Below are positions 1-10,754 of a DNA stretch of 64,000 nt, in pieces. The position numbers and the translations under genes were made by a program. Under the pieces are notes generated by a model, which was not told the origin of the DNA, did not search any database, and saw only the letters and a program-made list of their open reading frames with translations. Position 1 is the first letter of the stretch; every line of letters starts with the position of its first letter. Origin of the DNA: Aquila chrysaetos chrysaetos (lineage: Eukaryota > Chordata > Aves > Accipitriformes > Accipitridae); assembly GCF_900496995.4 (NCBI RefSeq), contig NC_044011.1:6914041-6978040 (forward strand), given 5' to 3'.

Positions 1-186
1 GAGCATGACCAAACACTGGCACGGGCTGCCCAGAGAGGTTGTAGAGTCTCCCTTGTTGGAGATAATAAAAGCTGTCTGGATGTGCTCTTGGGCAACCAGC
101 TCTAGGTGGCCCTGCTTGAGCAGAGGGGTTGGATTAGATGAATTCCTGAGGTCCCTTCCAACCTCAACCATTCTGTGACTGTGTGG
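1..186 (+). repeat. CR1 LINE 3' fragment
   Basis: This is the 3' end of a CR1 non-LTR retrotransposon. It has the usual string of gggctgcccagagaggttg, ggttggattagatga and gtcccttccaacctca, and ends near cattctgtgactgtg. It is truncated by the window start. CR1 is the dominant bird LINE and its 3' terminus is diagnostic. Confidence 0.85.
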
Positions 187-482
187 CTGCATGTGGTCTC
201 ATCTCCCTTCTGAAAGAGGTGGTAATGTAGCCTGAATTTTTTAACCTTATTCTGTAAGTTGAAACAGACTTTCCATTGGAAAGGCTTTGCTCAGATGCTG
301 CAGCTCTGGGTTCAAAAACATTAAAAAGAAATTGCATTGTAATATTAATTGGAAAGATCAGCTTAACAAATAGGATATGTTATTTTGTATGGACACAACA
401 CATTTTATGGTTGACAAAAGGAAGGTGCAAAGAGGAGGACTAAAAGGAAAAACAAATTTTTTGCAATGGCTGAAAGACAGTG

Positions 483-533
483 AAGAAAAAGAATTCATGT
501 CTGGGACTGAAACAACACTGAAACTGGCACTAA
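483..533 (+). pseudogene. TRAJ pseudogene, motif SGTE
   Basis: Nonamer-like aattttttg (455-463), 12-bp spacer and heptamer gacagtg (476-482) precede an open frame ending SGTETTLKLAL, then donor gtggtt. The spacing from motif to donor is exactly that of an intact J. The Phe and second Gly of FGXG are replaced by Ser and Glu, and the terminal Pro by Leu, so a working joining region is unlikely. Confidence 0.5.
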
Positions 534-641
534 GTGGTTAATTTTCAACCACAAAAGGTGGTAAAAAAGGGTAACTACAGTAGGGACAAACATTACCCTT
601 GCAGGGTGTTATAAGTTCTTGTAAAGCTGTTAGCTAGTGTG

Positions 642-701
642 TGAACAAGGATAGCTGGCTGATAACACTTGGGACTGGAACTAGACTGAAAGTAAATCCT
701 G
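642..701 (+). CDS. TRAJ: TRAJ segment, motif LGTG
   Basis: Signal: nonamer agttcttgt (614-622), heptamer tagtgtg (635-641). The coding part reads WLITLGTGTRLKVNP and is followed by donor gtaaga. Leu replaces the Phe of FGXG, as in several other J segments here. The segment is open and probably usable. Confidence 0.88.
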
Positions 702-900
702 GTAAGAACAGAAGATAGAAGGGCGGAGGTGGATGTGAAAGGCCATTCTAACAGTTAAAAAGTGAGGTCTTGAAAAGAATGAGACTGGGGGTACAAGGTC
801 TTTCCCTCAGCAATATCTTACCTATTTTAGAATAGATCAAGCTCCTTGGGTCAACACGTAATAGAGACAATATGTTACTGACAACAGTATGAAGGCTGTG

Positions 901-959
901 CGCTTACTTTACACAACACCTGGCTTTAAGAGCATGCTCAATTACTGTAAATAAACCCT
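901..959 (+). pseudogene. Possible decayed TRAJ relic
   Basis: A frame ending LRACSITVNKP stops one base into a codon before donor gtaagg, the geometry of a J end. The heptamer-like ggctgtg (894-900) has only a poor nonamer (873-881). No FGXG survives. It could be chance. Confidence 0.28.
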
Positions 960-1662
960 GTAAGGGCATGATTCTTTAGAACCAGTGCAGATTCGCTTCA
1001 GCTTCTCTGTTGTACAGATAAAGAAAAAAGCTGTAGAAAGGAACCATAACAAGATTTTGTAACCGTTTCCTTTCACTTCTATGACCTTGTCTAGTGTGTA
1101 GGAGAGCTGAATTCCCCATTCAGGGATGGGACAGGTTTGAATAAATCCTGCTGTTTACCTAGGGTCAGCTGTTCTGAATTCATGATGCAGGGGGGAAACC
1201 CCATTGTAATGGGGATCGTACAACTGTCCATATAGCAGGAGTGGACCTGTGATAAATGACAGCATCTGTGTCTGCAGAAAAGGGGTTTCGTTCTATAGGG
1301 TGGAGAGGCCATGTGCAGAATCTGGCTTGGAGATTAACCAGTCTTGAACCTAAGCCATTTAATTAGAATTATTATTAAAACACAGCTGTATAGGAAAGAA
1401 AAAAAATGTACACCAAACGGTGGTCAAAGTGTAATGTTTTCAAGATATTAAGCTGAAGTACTTACTGTAGGATTGCAGTAAGCCTCTGGTGGTTCTGAAG
1501 ATGCTTTAGCAAAGTTGATGAGGTTTGGAAATAGATTTATAGTATCCCACAACTAACAAAAGAGAATTTTAAACCACTTCCTGGAACCTTCTTTAGTATT
1601 GGATAGTTAAAATAATGTATCAGGTGCAAACTGGCTGTTTTGTAAATATTCTCATGGTGGCA

Positions 1663-1726
1663 TAGCATTGAACAGTTCATATCAAGACACATATTTGGAA
1701 GTGGATATATTTGCATGTGCTTTCAA
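1663..1726 (+). pseudogene. TRAJ pseudogene, FGSG kept but frame lost
   Basis: Nonamer ctgttttgt (1635-1643) and a weak heptamer ggtggca (1656-1662) precede an open frame with IFGSGYICMC, then donor gtcagt. FGSG is intact, but the segment from motif to donor is one base short, so splicing to TRAC would be out of frame, and the usual T-x-L-x-V-x-P run is gone. Confidence 0.5.
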
Positions 1727-2223
1727 GTCAGTCCAAATGGGAGAAAACAACTCTACAAAATCTATTGCTTTACTGCTAAACTAGACAAACAGGATCAATT
1801 CAGTACTTCTTCTCAGTAATTCAGCAGCTTGGATCCCATATCCTGTTAATTCAAAGTGAACACTTAAAGCTGCTTTTAACATCCTTAATGTTTTAATTCT
1901 CAACATCACTATAGCAGACCATACAGCTCTGTAGGGTGCCCATCATAGTAGAAAATTGTGTGGTTTTGTAGTTTTAGAGTGAACGTCTAATAGAGATTCT
2001 GAGAAAGAAAGTGATGGGGGCAGAAATATTTAGCTGTCTCAAAGAACTTTTCTAGATTGAGATCTTGGAAGTAATACTCTGAATTTGCCTTAAAGAACAG
2101 AGCATGTTTTGCACCAGGCTGAAACATGTAATTATCCTTGCTTAAGTTGTGAGAACTCAGCAAGTTTAAAGGTCAGGTTTTTGTACATCTTCTTAGGTTT
2201 TTGTAAAGTTTCTTACAGTTGTG

Positions 2224-2281
2224 ATATATTGGTTTTGAGAAAATAATCTTTGGTCACAGAAGAGCTTAACAATAAATTCAA
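2224..2281 (+). pseudogene. TRAJ pseudogene with consensus nonamer
   Basis: A perfect nonamer ggtttttgt (2196-2204) and heptamer agttgtg (2217-2223) at 12-bp spacing precede a body with IIFGHRRA followed by two in-frame stops, ending at donor gtaatt. Arg replaces the second Gly. A second identical nonamer lies at 2176-2184. The signal is good and the coding part is dead. Confidence 0.6.
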
Positions 2282-2426
2282 GTAATTCTGAAGAACCTGA
2301 TCATTCCAGAGTAAGTACTGAGCAGCAGTACAATGTTGCCTGGAATTGGGTGGCTTCCACAGGTTTTATATCTGAGTTCTGAGTGGCATTTTGAGGTGGT
2401 TTGGTAATAACTTCCATTGCAGTGGG

Positions 2427-2487
2427 AATGCTGGAAGTGGCAATGCACTTAGCTTTGGGACAAGGACTCTTCTGAAGGTAAATCCAA
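2427..2487 (+). CDS. TRAJ: TRAJ segment, atypical motif FGTR
   Basis: The coding part ends ALSFGTRTLLKVNP with donor gtgagt. The second Gly of FGXG is Arg, which is expected to disturb the J beta-bulge. The heptamer cagtggg (2420-2426) is poor and the best nonamer, ggtttggta (2398-2406), needs a 13-bp spacer. It is open but of doubtful function. Confidence 0.65.
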
Positions 2488-3375
2488 GTGAGTATAATGG
2501 AAGAAGAAAAAACCTACATGTTAGAATAAAGAATTATCTGAATATATTCCACTATTATGTTTGCATGCAAGTTTTCAGGCTTACTGATGAGTAGGTAGTC
2601 ATGTGCAGACAAGAAAGATAATACTGAATTTTGGGGCTGCAATGCCAGTTTCTAGGAATCTCTGTGTATCTGTTGGAATGAAAATAGAGGCAGAAAGTGG
2701 GACTGAGTTGCTCTGTAGAGTGTCTGTCTATAATTTTAGTTATAAAGGAAGATTATGGAAGTGTTTGTGATTCCCCCCCCCCCCCCCCAAAAACGGGGGA
2801 TGTGAGAACAGAGGCAAATTCATATCTTAGAAAGGAATAAAATCCTTAAGGCTTGGTCATCATTTTGGTGCTGTTCAGGGGCTGAGGAGCATTAGAAAAA
2901 AGCAAACAAAAAAACAGCCCAAGTAAAGAAATATCATTGTTGTGTTTAGACGCTACTGAATGAGGAGTTTAGTTTTGATGTGAGGTGCCTCAAAGTTGCA
3001 GGCTGGTGTAAGCTGGGGCAAGATAAGCACTAACTGAGGTGGATGAAGTACTACAGAAAAATTTCCACTCCTGTCTTACTTTGTCTTATACATCTTCATG
3101 GTTACAGTTAATTACTCTGACTTCTACAGTTGCTGTTATCATAGAAGGATGTAACTACAACCTCTGTGATAGATATGAGCTGGGCTGGTGAGATAAGATC
3201 CCACAGCAGTGGGATTCACAGTAGTGAATTGTCATGAGAATTTTTACTAGGGTTTTGATATGGGAAGCCTGAGAAAAAACACCCCAGGAGATCTATGCAT
3301 ACACATCAAAGTTAAAAAACTCCTTTGAGTAAGAAGCTACTGCCTGCATTTTTGGTAAAGCTCTTTGTCACAGTG

Positions 3376-3440
3376 AAACTCCATAGGTGCCTATGAAAAA
3401 CTGACTTTTGGAAGGGGGACAAGGCTGGCTGTTCATCCAA
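3376..3440 (+). CDS. TRAJ: TRAJ segment, motif FGRG
   Basis: Signal: nonamer atttttggt (3348-3356), heptamer cacagtg (3369-3375). The coding part contains AYEKLTFGRGTRLAVHP and is followed by a consensus donor gtaagt. Every J hallmark is present. Confidence 0.93.
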
Positions 3441-3576
3441 GTAAGTGCCAGAAATTAACATCTCAAAAACTGAGCTTGATGATGCTATGATGAGCTTTGG
3501 CATTTACGGATTTAAAGTAATTTCTTCCCCTAATGATAAACTTTCCAACTATCTGTGTTTCCACAGTTAGTGGATG

Positions 3577-3640
3577 TGTCACATTTCAGATAAAGAATAA
3601 GCGAATGTTCATCTTGAAATTGTCAGACTTGTGAATCCAG
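3577..3640 (+). pseudogene. Decayed TRAJ relic
   Basis: The 12-bp spacer tagtggatgtgt (3558-3569) is identical to that of the J segments at 10692 and 19730 and is followed by heptamer-like cacattt (3570-3576). The body is J-length and ends with codons for VNP plus one base, but FGXG is lost, the nonamer is gone and the donor has decayed to gtttat. Confidence 0.4.
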
Positions 3641-4050
3641 GTTTATGCCCTTTAATACAAAGCATTCAAGGTCAAATCTACTAGCCCAAGGTGATTTGCT
3701 TCTACCTTCATCACTGTTTTTTGAGGTGGTTTTTCAGAGTTAATATCTTCAAGATGAGAACTGTGCTTGAAAAACGCCTGTGTTTGCTGAGTATAGAAGG
3801 ACACTAGGACATCTGTACTAAGTTTAGATAACTCACATCTAGGAGTGTAGGATATGTTTCTGGTCTGTCTCAAGACATCTAATTTCCTTGAACATGTAGT
3901 CCAGAGTGTCAGTTTGTTGGTTTTGTTTTGTGGTTTTTTTTTCTAGTTTTACAGTTAGAAATTGGAAGACCATTTAATAAGTAGGGAGAAAGTCTGTCAT
4001 GGATCAAAACTTTCCATGGCCAGGATTTTGTAGAGCTCTGCTGTGGTGTA

Positions 4051-4113
4051 ACTTTGCAGGTGGCAATGAAGAGCTTAAATCTGGAAGAGGAATGCACCTA
4101 AAAGTAAAGCCAT
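4051..4113 (+). CDS. TRAJ: TRAJ segment, atypical motif SGRG
   Basis: Nonamer ggattttgt (4023-4031) is good. The heptamer position (4044-4050, tggtgta) is poor. The coding part ends NEELKSGRGMHLKVKP and is followed by donor gtaagc. Ser replaces Phe of FGXG through a single ttt-to-tct type change. It is open, but the weak heptamer and the motif change make it a probable non-functional ORF. Confidence 0.6.
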
Positions 4114-4249
4114 GTAAGCCTAAAATAAATGTGAAAGGCTTTAGAAAGCAAGTGCCTGTGTTTCTGAGGATTGCATGCCTACAGATGTGGGCCATAGATG
4201 TCCAATACTAGTTCCCCATAGAGTTTAACTGATGATTTGGGTCATTGTT

Positions 4250-4282
4250 CTGAGTTTCCAGAATGGAAATGGGGAATGACAT
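4250..4282 (+). pseudogene. Truncated TRAJ relic
   Basis: The stretch cattgttctgagtt (4243-4256) and the following gaatggaaat repeat the start and core of the pseudo-J at 4887, but with an internal deletion. It ends at donor-like gtgagt (4283). I read it as a shortened duplicate of that pseudogene. Confidence 0.33.
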
Positions 4283-4501
4283 GTGAGTACTTACATTTCA
4301 ATATTCTAAGAAATTTGCCTTTTAATTTACATATAACTTAGGTTTTAAAAGCACTGGAATATCAAATGTTGTCAAGAATTTATGAATGTCCTTGCCTGGG
4401 GCCCCTTATCAATGAAATCTTTTGATGAAAAATATTTTCGAGTGTCTTTAGCTTCCAATAATTATTTATCTTAGTGTTTTGCAACCAGCTTTTTTAGTGT
4501 T

Positions 4502-4566
4502 CAGAAAATATCAATATGCATGGATTATTGTTCCAAGGCAGACAATCAGATCTTCGCTAGGAGCAG
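4502..4566 (+). pseudogene. TRAJ pseudogene with in-frame stop
   Basis: Nonamer-like gtgttttgc and heptamer tagtgtt at 12-bp spacing precede a 65-bp body ending at donor gtaaga. FGXG has degraded to a Phe-Gln-Gly-Arg run, with a TAG stop near the 3' end. Length and spacing match a J. Confidence 0.42.
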
Positions 4567-4886
4567 GTAAGAACTTAGTGTTTTCTAGAAGTACCTACTT
4601 GCCTTTATTTCCAGATGACTTAGAAAAGTCAGACCAAAACAAGCAGGTTTCATCTAACTTATAGTATGTCAATACTTTGGATGAGATTAATCCTGCCAGT
4701 GTGATTGGATATGACACAACTCTTAAACATAAGTAGAAGCAATTTACTACAGCATGTTTTGGCAATGTTCACAGGGAGCAACTACCTCTGGATTTTAAGC
4801 CAGAGGTGATCATATGTTTGCCAGCAAATGAAGTACTAATAGAAACTAAGTTCATTAAAGCTTTAGCTACTGCATATACCATTGTT

Positions 4887-4950
4887 CTGAGTTCTCCCTG
4901 CAACTGGTAATTCACCTTCAGGAATGGAAATAAACTGATGGTAAAAACAG
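4887..4950 (+). pseudogene. TRAJ pseudogene, FRNG with stop
   Basis: Heptamer cattgtt (4880-4886) lacks a good nonamer. The body contains a TAA stop followed by FTFRNGNKLMVKT and donor gtattt. The frame and spacing are those of a J and it resembles the J at 10296. Arg replaces the first Gly. Confidence 0.6.
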
Positions 4951-5277
4951 GTATTTTTTTCCCAGTGAAGAATTGCCTTGTAAATGTTTTTATGGTTGAA
5001 AGCAGATGTATAGATAAGATGGAATGATAATTAGTCCTTGGTGAAAGAAACCAGTTTCCAATTTAAAGTGGAAAGGAAAGAAAGAGACACATAGAATTAC
5101 ATATAACAGGTTGCGGGTAATGTCTTTAGTTAAGCCATGAGTCTCATTCAGTAATAAACTACAGATATCAGAATTTAATACTCCCAAATGCATTTAGTTA
5201 ACTTCTCTTCTAGGAGAGGAGTTAAGAAGGCAAATATATTTCTCTGGATGGTTTTTGTAAAGCACTTCCTGTCTGTG

Positions 5278-5340
5278 TGAATACAGGAAACTTTGGGAAA
5301 TTAATATTTGGACAAGGAACAAGAATTGTTGTAGTACCAA
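5278..5340 (+). CDS. TRAJ: TRAJ segment, motif FGQG
   Basis: Consensus nonamer ggtttttgt (5250-5258) and heptamer gtctgtg (5271-5277). The coding part contains GNFGKLIFGQGTRIVVVP with donor gtaagt. It is intact. Confidence 0.94.
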
Positions 5341-5448
5341 GTAAGTGAGAAGTGAATAATATCATATATAAACACTAACAGCCTAACTTCCATTTCCAAG
5401 GTTCAGCTTCTCATATCAACCTAATTTTGCCAATTACACCTCCATGTG

Positions 5449-5504
5449 CTTTTTTTTAAGCATTTAATTTGTTTGAAGGTTTAGGAAATCTTGTTTCTGT
5501 TCTG
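5449..5504 (+). pseudogene. Possible decayed TRAJ relic
   Basis: Nonamer-like ctaattttg (5421-5429) and heptamer ccatgtg (5442-5448) are 12 bp apart. The body ends FEGLGNLVSVL at donor gtgagt, one base out of phase. The glycines of FGXG are displaced. The layout is J-like but strongly decayed. Confidence 0.35.
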
Positions 5505-5906
5505 GTGAGTATCCATAAGACTGAAAAACTTTTCAATATTGCTTATTTCAGTATTTCTTATGCTAACCCCATGGCCTTCCCAAATGTGCTCTGTTACAAG
5601 GGCAATGTTGTGGAATGTTTCAGGCAAATCTTTTTTATTCTTTTAAAATTAATATGTTGGCACAATAATGGTTGCAGAGAACTGTTGCAATGCTAAATAC
5701 TGTCCTCTTTTTGCATCCATGCTTCATCTGGAATATCTTAAATGTAAAAAATAGTGAAATGTAAAACTTGTTTGCTTTTACAGACCCAAAATATATGCTG
5801 ATATGGACAGCAAAGTATTAATTGATGCTATTTGTGATAAGATTTGGTTTTGCAAAATTTTAACCAACAAAAGGAAATTTCTGTGGATACAGTCATCAGC
5901 ACAGCA

Positions 5907-5973
5907 AGACATTTTGCTTCATACTGGATCCTAAAGATTTTGGAAAGGTGATATTTAACTCTATCATTCAGCG
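5907..5973 (+). pseudogene. Possible decayed TRAJ relic
   Basis: Heptamer-like cacagca (5900-5906) precedes a body with DFGKVIF and a donor gtgatt about one J-length downstream. The second Gly is Val and no nonamer sits at the right distance. Confidence 0.3.
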
Positions 5974-6034
5974 GTGATTGGGAATCTGTTAAATTCTTCC
6001 TGTAATGGTTTACATAAAGCGCCTTGTCACAGTG

Positions 6035-6094
6035 TGATCAGTGGTTACAGAAAGTTCACTTTTGGTGGAGGAACTCACCTGCTTGTGCTTCCAA
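6035..6094 (+). CDS. TRAJ: TRAJ segment, motif FGGG
   Basis: Signal: nonamer ggtttacat (6007-6015), heptamer cacagtg (6028-6034). The coding part contains SGYRKFTFGGGTHLLVLP, with donor gtaagt. It is intact. Confidence 0.93.
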
Positions 6095-7034
6095 GTAAGT
6101 CTTCCAGTAAAAATAATGAACTCAGACCATAGTGTTTCAGCACATCCCAGATCCAGTGAGAGTCCATTCAGTGCGACTCCTGTGTCCTCAGCAGAGCTGG
6201 ATGCAGAAATGTTCTTGTGCTTTGGTCATAAATACCTTCTCCCAGAGTATGTGCACACTCATCAGATGAATCCAAATTCATCCTAGAAGTGTGCAGCAGT
6301 ATAAATCAGACAGGCTAATTTCAAGTTTCTGTTAAATTCTGTTCTGCCCTTGCAATTTCATTGAGGTATTTTCTATAAAGAGGTTTGTATTCAAGCCCTT
6401 CAGTGCCAGGTTTTAATTTCCAAGCTAATATCTGATAAAATGCATAGACTTTTTCAGGGGTTATGAGACAAGTAGCTACTTATTTCCTACGTATTTTGAG
6501 ATTTTAGCAATGACAGTTCAAAACTGCTGCATTGTCCATGCAAGCTAAGCAATGAAGAAATAATTGAAAGTTTAATGGATAGGTTTAGATATCTGAGCTA
6601 CTTAAAATGTTATCTTGTTCTACTAGGTTGATTGACCTCATTGTCTATTGAATACCCATTATAAAGTGGTCATTTGTGTTGCTGTTGAGAGTCAGATGTA
6701 CCTGAGAAACAGAAATCAGTAAAGTAAAATTAAGTTTCTTTTCACTTAGTAGAAAGAACTCAGAAAAATCTTTTGTTAATAGGAAAGAAATTTCCAGTTT
6801 GCACTTTTAGTTTAAGGTAAATATCTGATGAGAAAAAGAAGAAAAGCAGTCCAGACAGCATTTCCTGTAAAATATTTATCTATATGTGACTGAGGGTTTT
6901 TTTCCATTCTGTACTATGAAAGGCACAGATTTTTCTTTATAGTCAGGTCCTGGGACTCACTAGGATGCTTTTAGCCAAGAAATTCTTAAGTTCAAACTTC
7001 AGAGTTAATTTTTGTAGAAGACTCTCAGGCAGTG

Positions 7035-7094
7035 CAACTGTAGGAGGAAGAAAACAGATATTTGGACAAGGGACACGGTTAGTTGTGACACCAA
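7035..7094 (+). CDS. TRAJ: TRAJ segment, motif FGQG
   Basis: Signal: nonamer aatttttgt (7007-7015), heptamer ggcagtg (7028-7034). The coding part contains GGRKQIFGQGTRLVVTP, with donor gtaagt. The first two heptamer bases deviate; the rest is typical. Confidence 0.92.
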
Positions 7095-7551
7095 GTAAGT
7101 GTAGTCTGGTTAATGACACACAGCTTTTTTACCTGTTTCTCTTCATACTCTTCAAGATGTGCAGATATATCTGGCTCTGAAGATACAGAAAAAGTGTAGG
7201 ACGAGAGAAATTGAAAGCTGAATGTGAATCATAAGACAAATACTCAGTGGTATTAAGCAGTTTGTTCTAATGAGTGTATGTTTTCACATGAAAAATAACA
7301 GTTCCTAAGGTATTCTTCTGGAAGCTGGTTAAAGGGCCAGGGGCCTAGATTCAACAGGGTAAGGTGATCAAATTTACTGAAGGACGTGAAAATACAGTTT
7401 GCAGGGCCAGTTTCACTTGTTCTGAATTAAAGCAAAAAATATCTGAAGTTTTCCAGTTATTTTGGAAATGTACCCAACTCAAGTTATTGGTCAATAATGT
7501 CAATCTGTAGAGTGTCATTCTTTTTCTTTTGTGACAATCTCAAATACTGTG

Positions 7552-7610
7552 GGAATCTTACACTCAGTTTTCTTGCTTGTGTTATGTAGGGGTCAGGCTA
7601 AATAATCCTA
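7552..7610 (+). pseudogene. TRAJ pseudogene with good signal and donor
   Basis: Nonamer ttcttttgt (7524-7532), exact 12-bp spacer, heptamer tactgtg (7545-7551) and donor gtaagt all look usable. The open body ends YVGVRLNNP, which is one codon short after the glycine, and FGXG has become CYVG. It could recombine and splice yet give a defective joining strand. Confidence 0.6.
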
Positions 7611-8420
7611 GTAAGTTGATTCTCGATTTGTGATCAAAATGGTATTTCTGTCAGATTTTTCCCTAGATTCATAGCTGAGAAATTGTGGTTCTGCTGAATC
7701 CTGTGACAAGCATTTCTCTTTTCCAAAGGGCAGAAAGTACTGGGGGTGTGTGGGGAGGGGAATGGGATGCTGGTAATGAAATGTGATATGTAGAAAATGA
7801 CAGGAGAAAACCCAAGGTTTTCTTAGTAAGTGGACACCACAATGTGTAGGTTAACTCAGCTACAGACTTGACTTGATCCAGATCCTATTCAAAATGCACT
7901 GAGTGATTTATGCCCTGATGAGGTGCAAAAAGGAGGACTGCGTGGGATTGCGTTCATGACATCTTCATTATTGCATTTCTAAAAACCTTACATAAAAAAA
8001 TCATCCACTTAAATATATGTGGGACCGCACAGTATGTGCAATGAACAGCTGAAATATGCATCTCCATCACAGAAATTCATTAGGAGTATGGTTAATTATT
8101 TGACTGCAAGGGCAAGTTCTCTTTCTCTCTCTCCCTTATATTTTAGTCTGCATTTAAGATCTGAACTCTTTAGTGAGGAACAAAGAACATAGGCTTGTAG
8201 TTAGGGTGCAAAAATTTTCCTGTCCAGGTATCTTACAGAATGGAAACATTTTAATGACATTTCAAATATATGCCTGGATTTTCTTTGCCTGGTTGACTAA
8301 GTCTGGGATGGCATCATCTTGGTTCATTCCTGTCCAGAAATCATCACGGATCAGGTGTTTCCCTGTTTTGTGTATAATTGCAGAGCAGGAAAGGTTTTTA
8401 CAAAGGAATTAAATGATGTG

Positions 8421-8486
8421 TAAATTCAGAAACCAGTTATAATAAGATGCAGTTTGGCAAAGGAACAAGGCTCAGCATTAAACCAA
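8421..8486 (+). CDS. TRAJ: TRAJ segment, motif FGKG
   Basis: Signal: nonamer ggtttttac (8393-8401), heptamer tgatgtg (8414-8420). The coding part contains SYNKMQFGKGTRLSIKP, with donor gtaagt. It is intact. Confidence 0.93.
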
Positions 8487-9560
8487 GTAAGTGCATGATC
8501 TGAACAAAAGTATCTTGAGAAGTATTGGAGAACCTGATGCTTCGAATTGGTAGTGCATAGTTATCCCGGGAAGGGAATCTCCTTCCGTATCTACTGCTTC
8601 TAGGGCTGAAATGAACATGTGGCTGGAACATTTAGTGTAAAGACAGAAGCAAGAAAAAGTCGGGGGTTGGGGGGGGTGGTGTGTAAGGTCTGATAGTAAT
8701 AGCGTATGGAGAGAAGCTGTTATGTGAGAGGAGTCCTTCTTACAGTAATTACAGTGGAAAGTTCCTACTTACACAAAGGAAGTAAGGACGAGATTCCCAG
8801 CAAAATGAAATCAGTTTAAATGAGCATGGAGTGCCAGAGAGCTGTGACAAATCTTTCCCCAAATTACAGAATTGTCTCATTTCTCAAGCTGCTTCAGCTT
8901 CATGGTATTCCTTGGTAGAAAGAGCCATTGCAGACAGTATAAAAGAATGGATTTTCCTTGTGCTTTTCACATTTAACCCTTCTGAAGAGTACCACAAGGG
9001 CTACCCATGTGTGGAATTACATGAGCAAGAAGCAGAGAGGAGAAGATGGCTCTTCAGAGACTCAGGAAGTCTCTGCCCTATTAAAAAAAAAAGTGGTTTA
9101 ATATGCATTAACAGAGAGGGAAGAGCCTGTGGAAGTTCTGTTCCTGTGAAATACTGGACCAGGTGTCCTAGCCAGACATTCTGACTGCTCAGTTACATCT
9201 TCCCCTGCAAAACTGTTGAGGACAGGGGAGTGAAGTTCTTCGTGTAATGTTTCTCTCTCTTTGCCAAGGCACAGCTTTGAAAAAAAATATTAACTGTATG
9301 ATTTCTGTAGAGAGGGTCTTAGTTTATTCCTGCCTATGCCAAAGCATCTCATGTTCAGGGCACTTCATTTCTTGACCTGTAAAAAGTATTGACATGAAAC
9401 CTGTTAGGAGATAGAGAAGACAACTCAGCCTTCATTTTGTGGGGGTATCTAACAGGCATTTTGCAGATAGAGTTTTATTTTGATGAAGAGAGTCCCCTGC
9501 CATGGAAACTGAAATGTGCAGAAGAGCATGGGGGTTTTTGTAAGGGAGATTTTAACAGTG

Positions 9561-9623
9561 TGTATTCAGGAAATGCAGCCAGAGTCATCTTCGGAAGAGG
9601 AACCAGGCTGCTGATAAAGCCCA
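9561..9623 (+). CDS. TRAJ: TRAJ segment, motif FGRG
   Basis: Consensus nonamer ggtttttgt (9533-9541) and heptamer aacagtg (9554-9560). The coding part contains GNAARVIFGRGTRLLIKP and donor gtaggt. It is intact. Confidence 0.93.
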
Positions 9624-10295
9624 GTAGGTATCTCTTCACCAATAAGGTTAGGAAAGACAGAATACTTTAGGTCTTTTGTCAGATCTTCCTTAAAATACAG
9701 AGGGAAGAGCTGCTTTAAAAGAGGAAGGAAAGAGGGCATGGGGACGAAAAGCACATTTGCTTGTAACTTCGCTGTCATGTTCATGTGAGTGGAACAGATC
9801 AGGAATTGCTACTGTTCTGCTAAATTCAGTGAATGACTTTTGTGTTGTGCAAACACCACGTTAGTCAGGATGAACCCTACAGGGGAATATATTTGAGATT
9901 AGTGTTCATGAATAACCTTTGCTTGCTCAAAAGATTAGGTGAAACTAGCTTCTGGGACTTAGGATTGGATTCCTTACTGGGTTCATTGCCAACTGAATAA
10001 ACAAGAAAAAATAGGACTTTGAATTGGTTTTATCTGGGAGTTTCCTTCTGTTTATTTTTTCTTGGCTTCTTTGTCTTATGGGTCTGGACCCTTGCTTAGC
10101 TTCTAAGATTGACTAGCTGGCTGATCTGTCTAAAATCCTTCTTTAGACCACGAGAAATCTTAGAAACAGCTATGTTAGTTGTTCAAAAAAATGTTGGAAA
10201 TTTTGTCCCACTTTGATATGTCTAACAGTATGTTCTGGCCTTTAAAGACTGAGGCTTCTCTCCTTACAATTTTTGTATAGAGGCTTATTACTGTG

Positions 10296-10353
10296 TCTGA
10301 GTCTTCCTGGAAACTCACCTTTGGGAGAAGCACAAAACTGATTATGAAATCAG
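10296..10353 (+). CDS. TRAJ: TRAJ segment, atypical motif FGRS
   Basis: Signal: nonamer aatttttgt (10268-10276), heptamer tactgtg (10289-10295). The coding part contains SWKLTFGRSTKLIMKS with donor gtacct. Ser replaces the second Gly and the terminal Pro. It is open with a good signal, so it may rearrange; function is uncertain. Confidence 0.75.
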
Positions 10354-10691
10354 GTACCTCTTAAAACAAATATAAATTATGCAAAGTTGAGATTCTCCTG
10401 TCCTAACTATGGCAAAAATTGTTCTACTTAAAAACTGTCCAATAAGCTTCAATTGCATTATGCTAACAGGGTAATGGGCTTGATTTTCTACTTCACACAT
10501 TTCAGACTTGTTTCTATCTGCATTTCTATGGAAAGATCAGAGGCATGCAACTAGAAAGACATCCTAGTTTGGAGTCAAAGGTATGTGACAAGGGTGACAT
10601 CTGTTTTCCCCCTTGATGTCTTTTCAAAAAGGCATATACTTGTCTGGACCAAAGGTTGTGTGTGGTTTTTGTTAGTGGATGTGTCACTGTG

Positions 10692-10754
10692 TGAATTCAG
10701 CAACCAACTGGAAAGTCACCTTTGGAAGTGGGACAAAACTGACAGTGAAACCAG
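10692..10754 (+). CDS. TRAJ: TRAJ segment, motif FGSG, consensus RSS
   Basis: Perfect nonamer ggtttttgt (10664-10672), spacer tagtggatgtgt and perfect heptamer cactgtg (10685-10691). The coding part contains TNWKVTFGSGTKLTVKP, with donor gtgggt. It is the best signal in the window; the paralog is at 19730. Confidence 0.96.

Noticed and set aside
1493-1547. FGNRFIVS followed by tcccac
   Set aside because: Could be a J with two codons deleted, but there is no heptamer or donor.
2765-2788. Poly-C run followed by A5 and G5
   Set aside because: A simple repeat; possible quadruplex or hairpin, but prone to sequencing error and without a tie to any feature.
3224-3289. J-like ending FDMGSLRKNTP
   Set aside because: Eleven codons in the right layout, but a TAG just upstream, no nonamer at 12 bp and no GT after the end; too weak.
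9294-9384. gatttctgt-like nonamer with a FRALHF body before gtaaaa
   Set aside because: No heptamer at 12 bp and three codons short; not convincingly a J.
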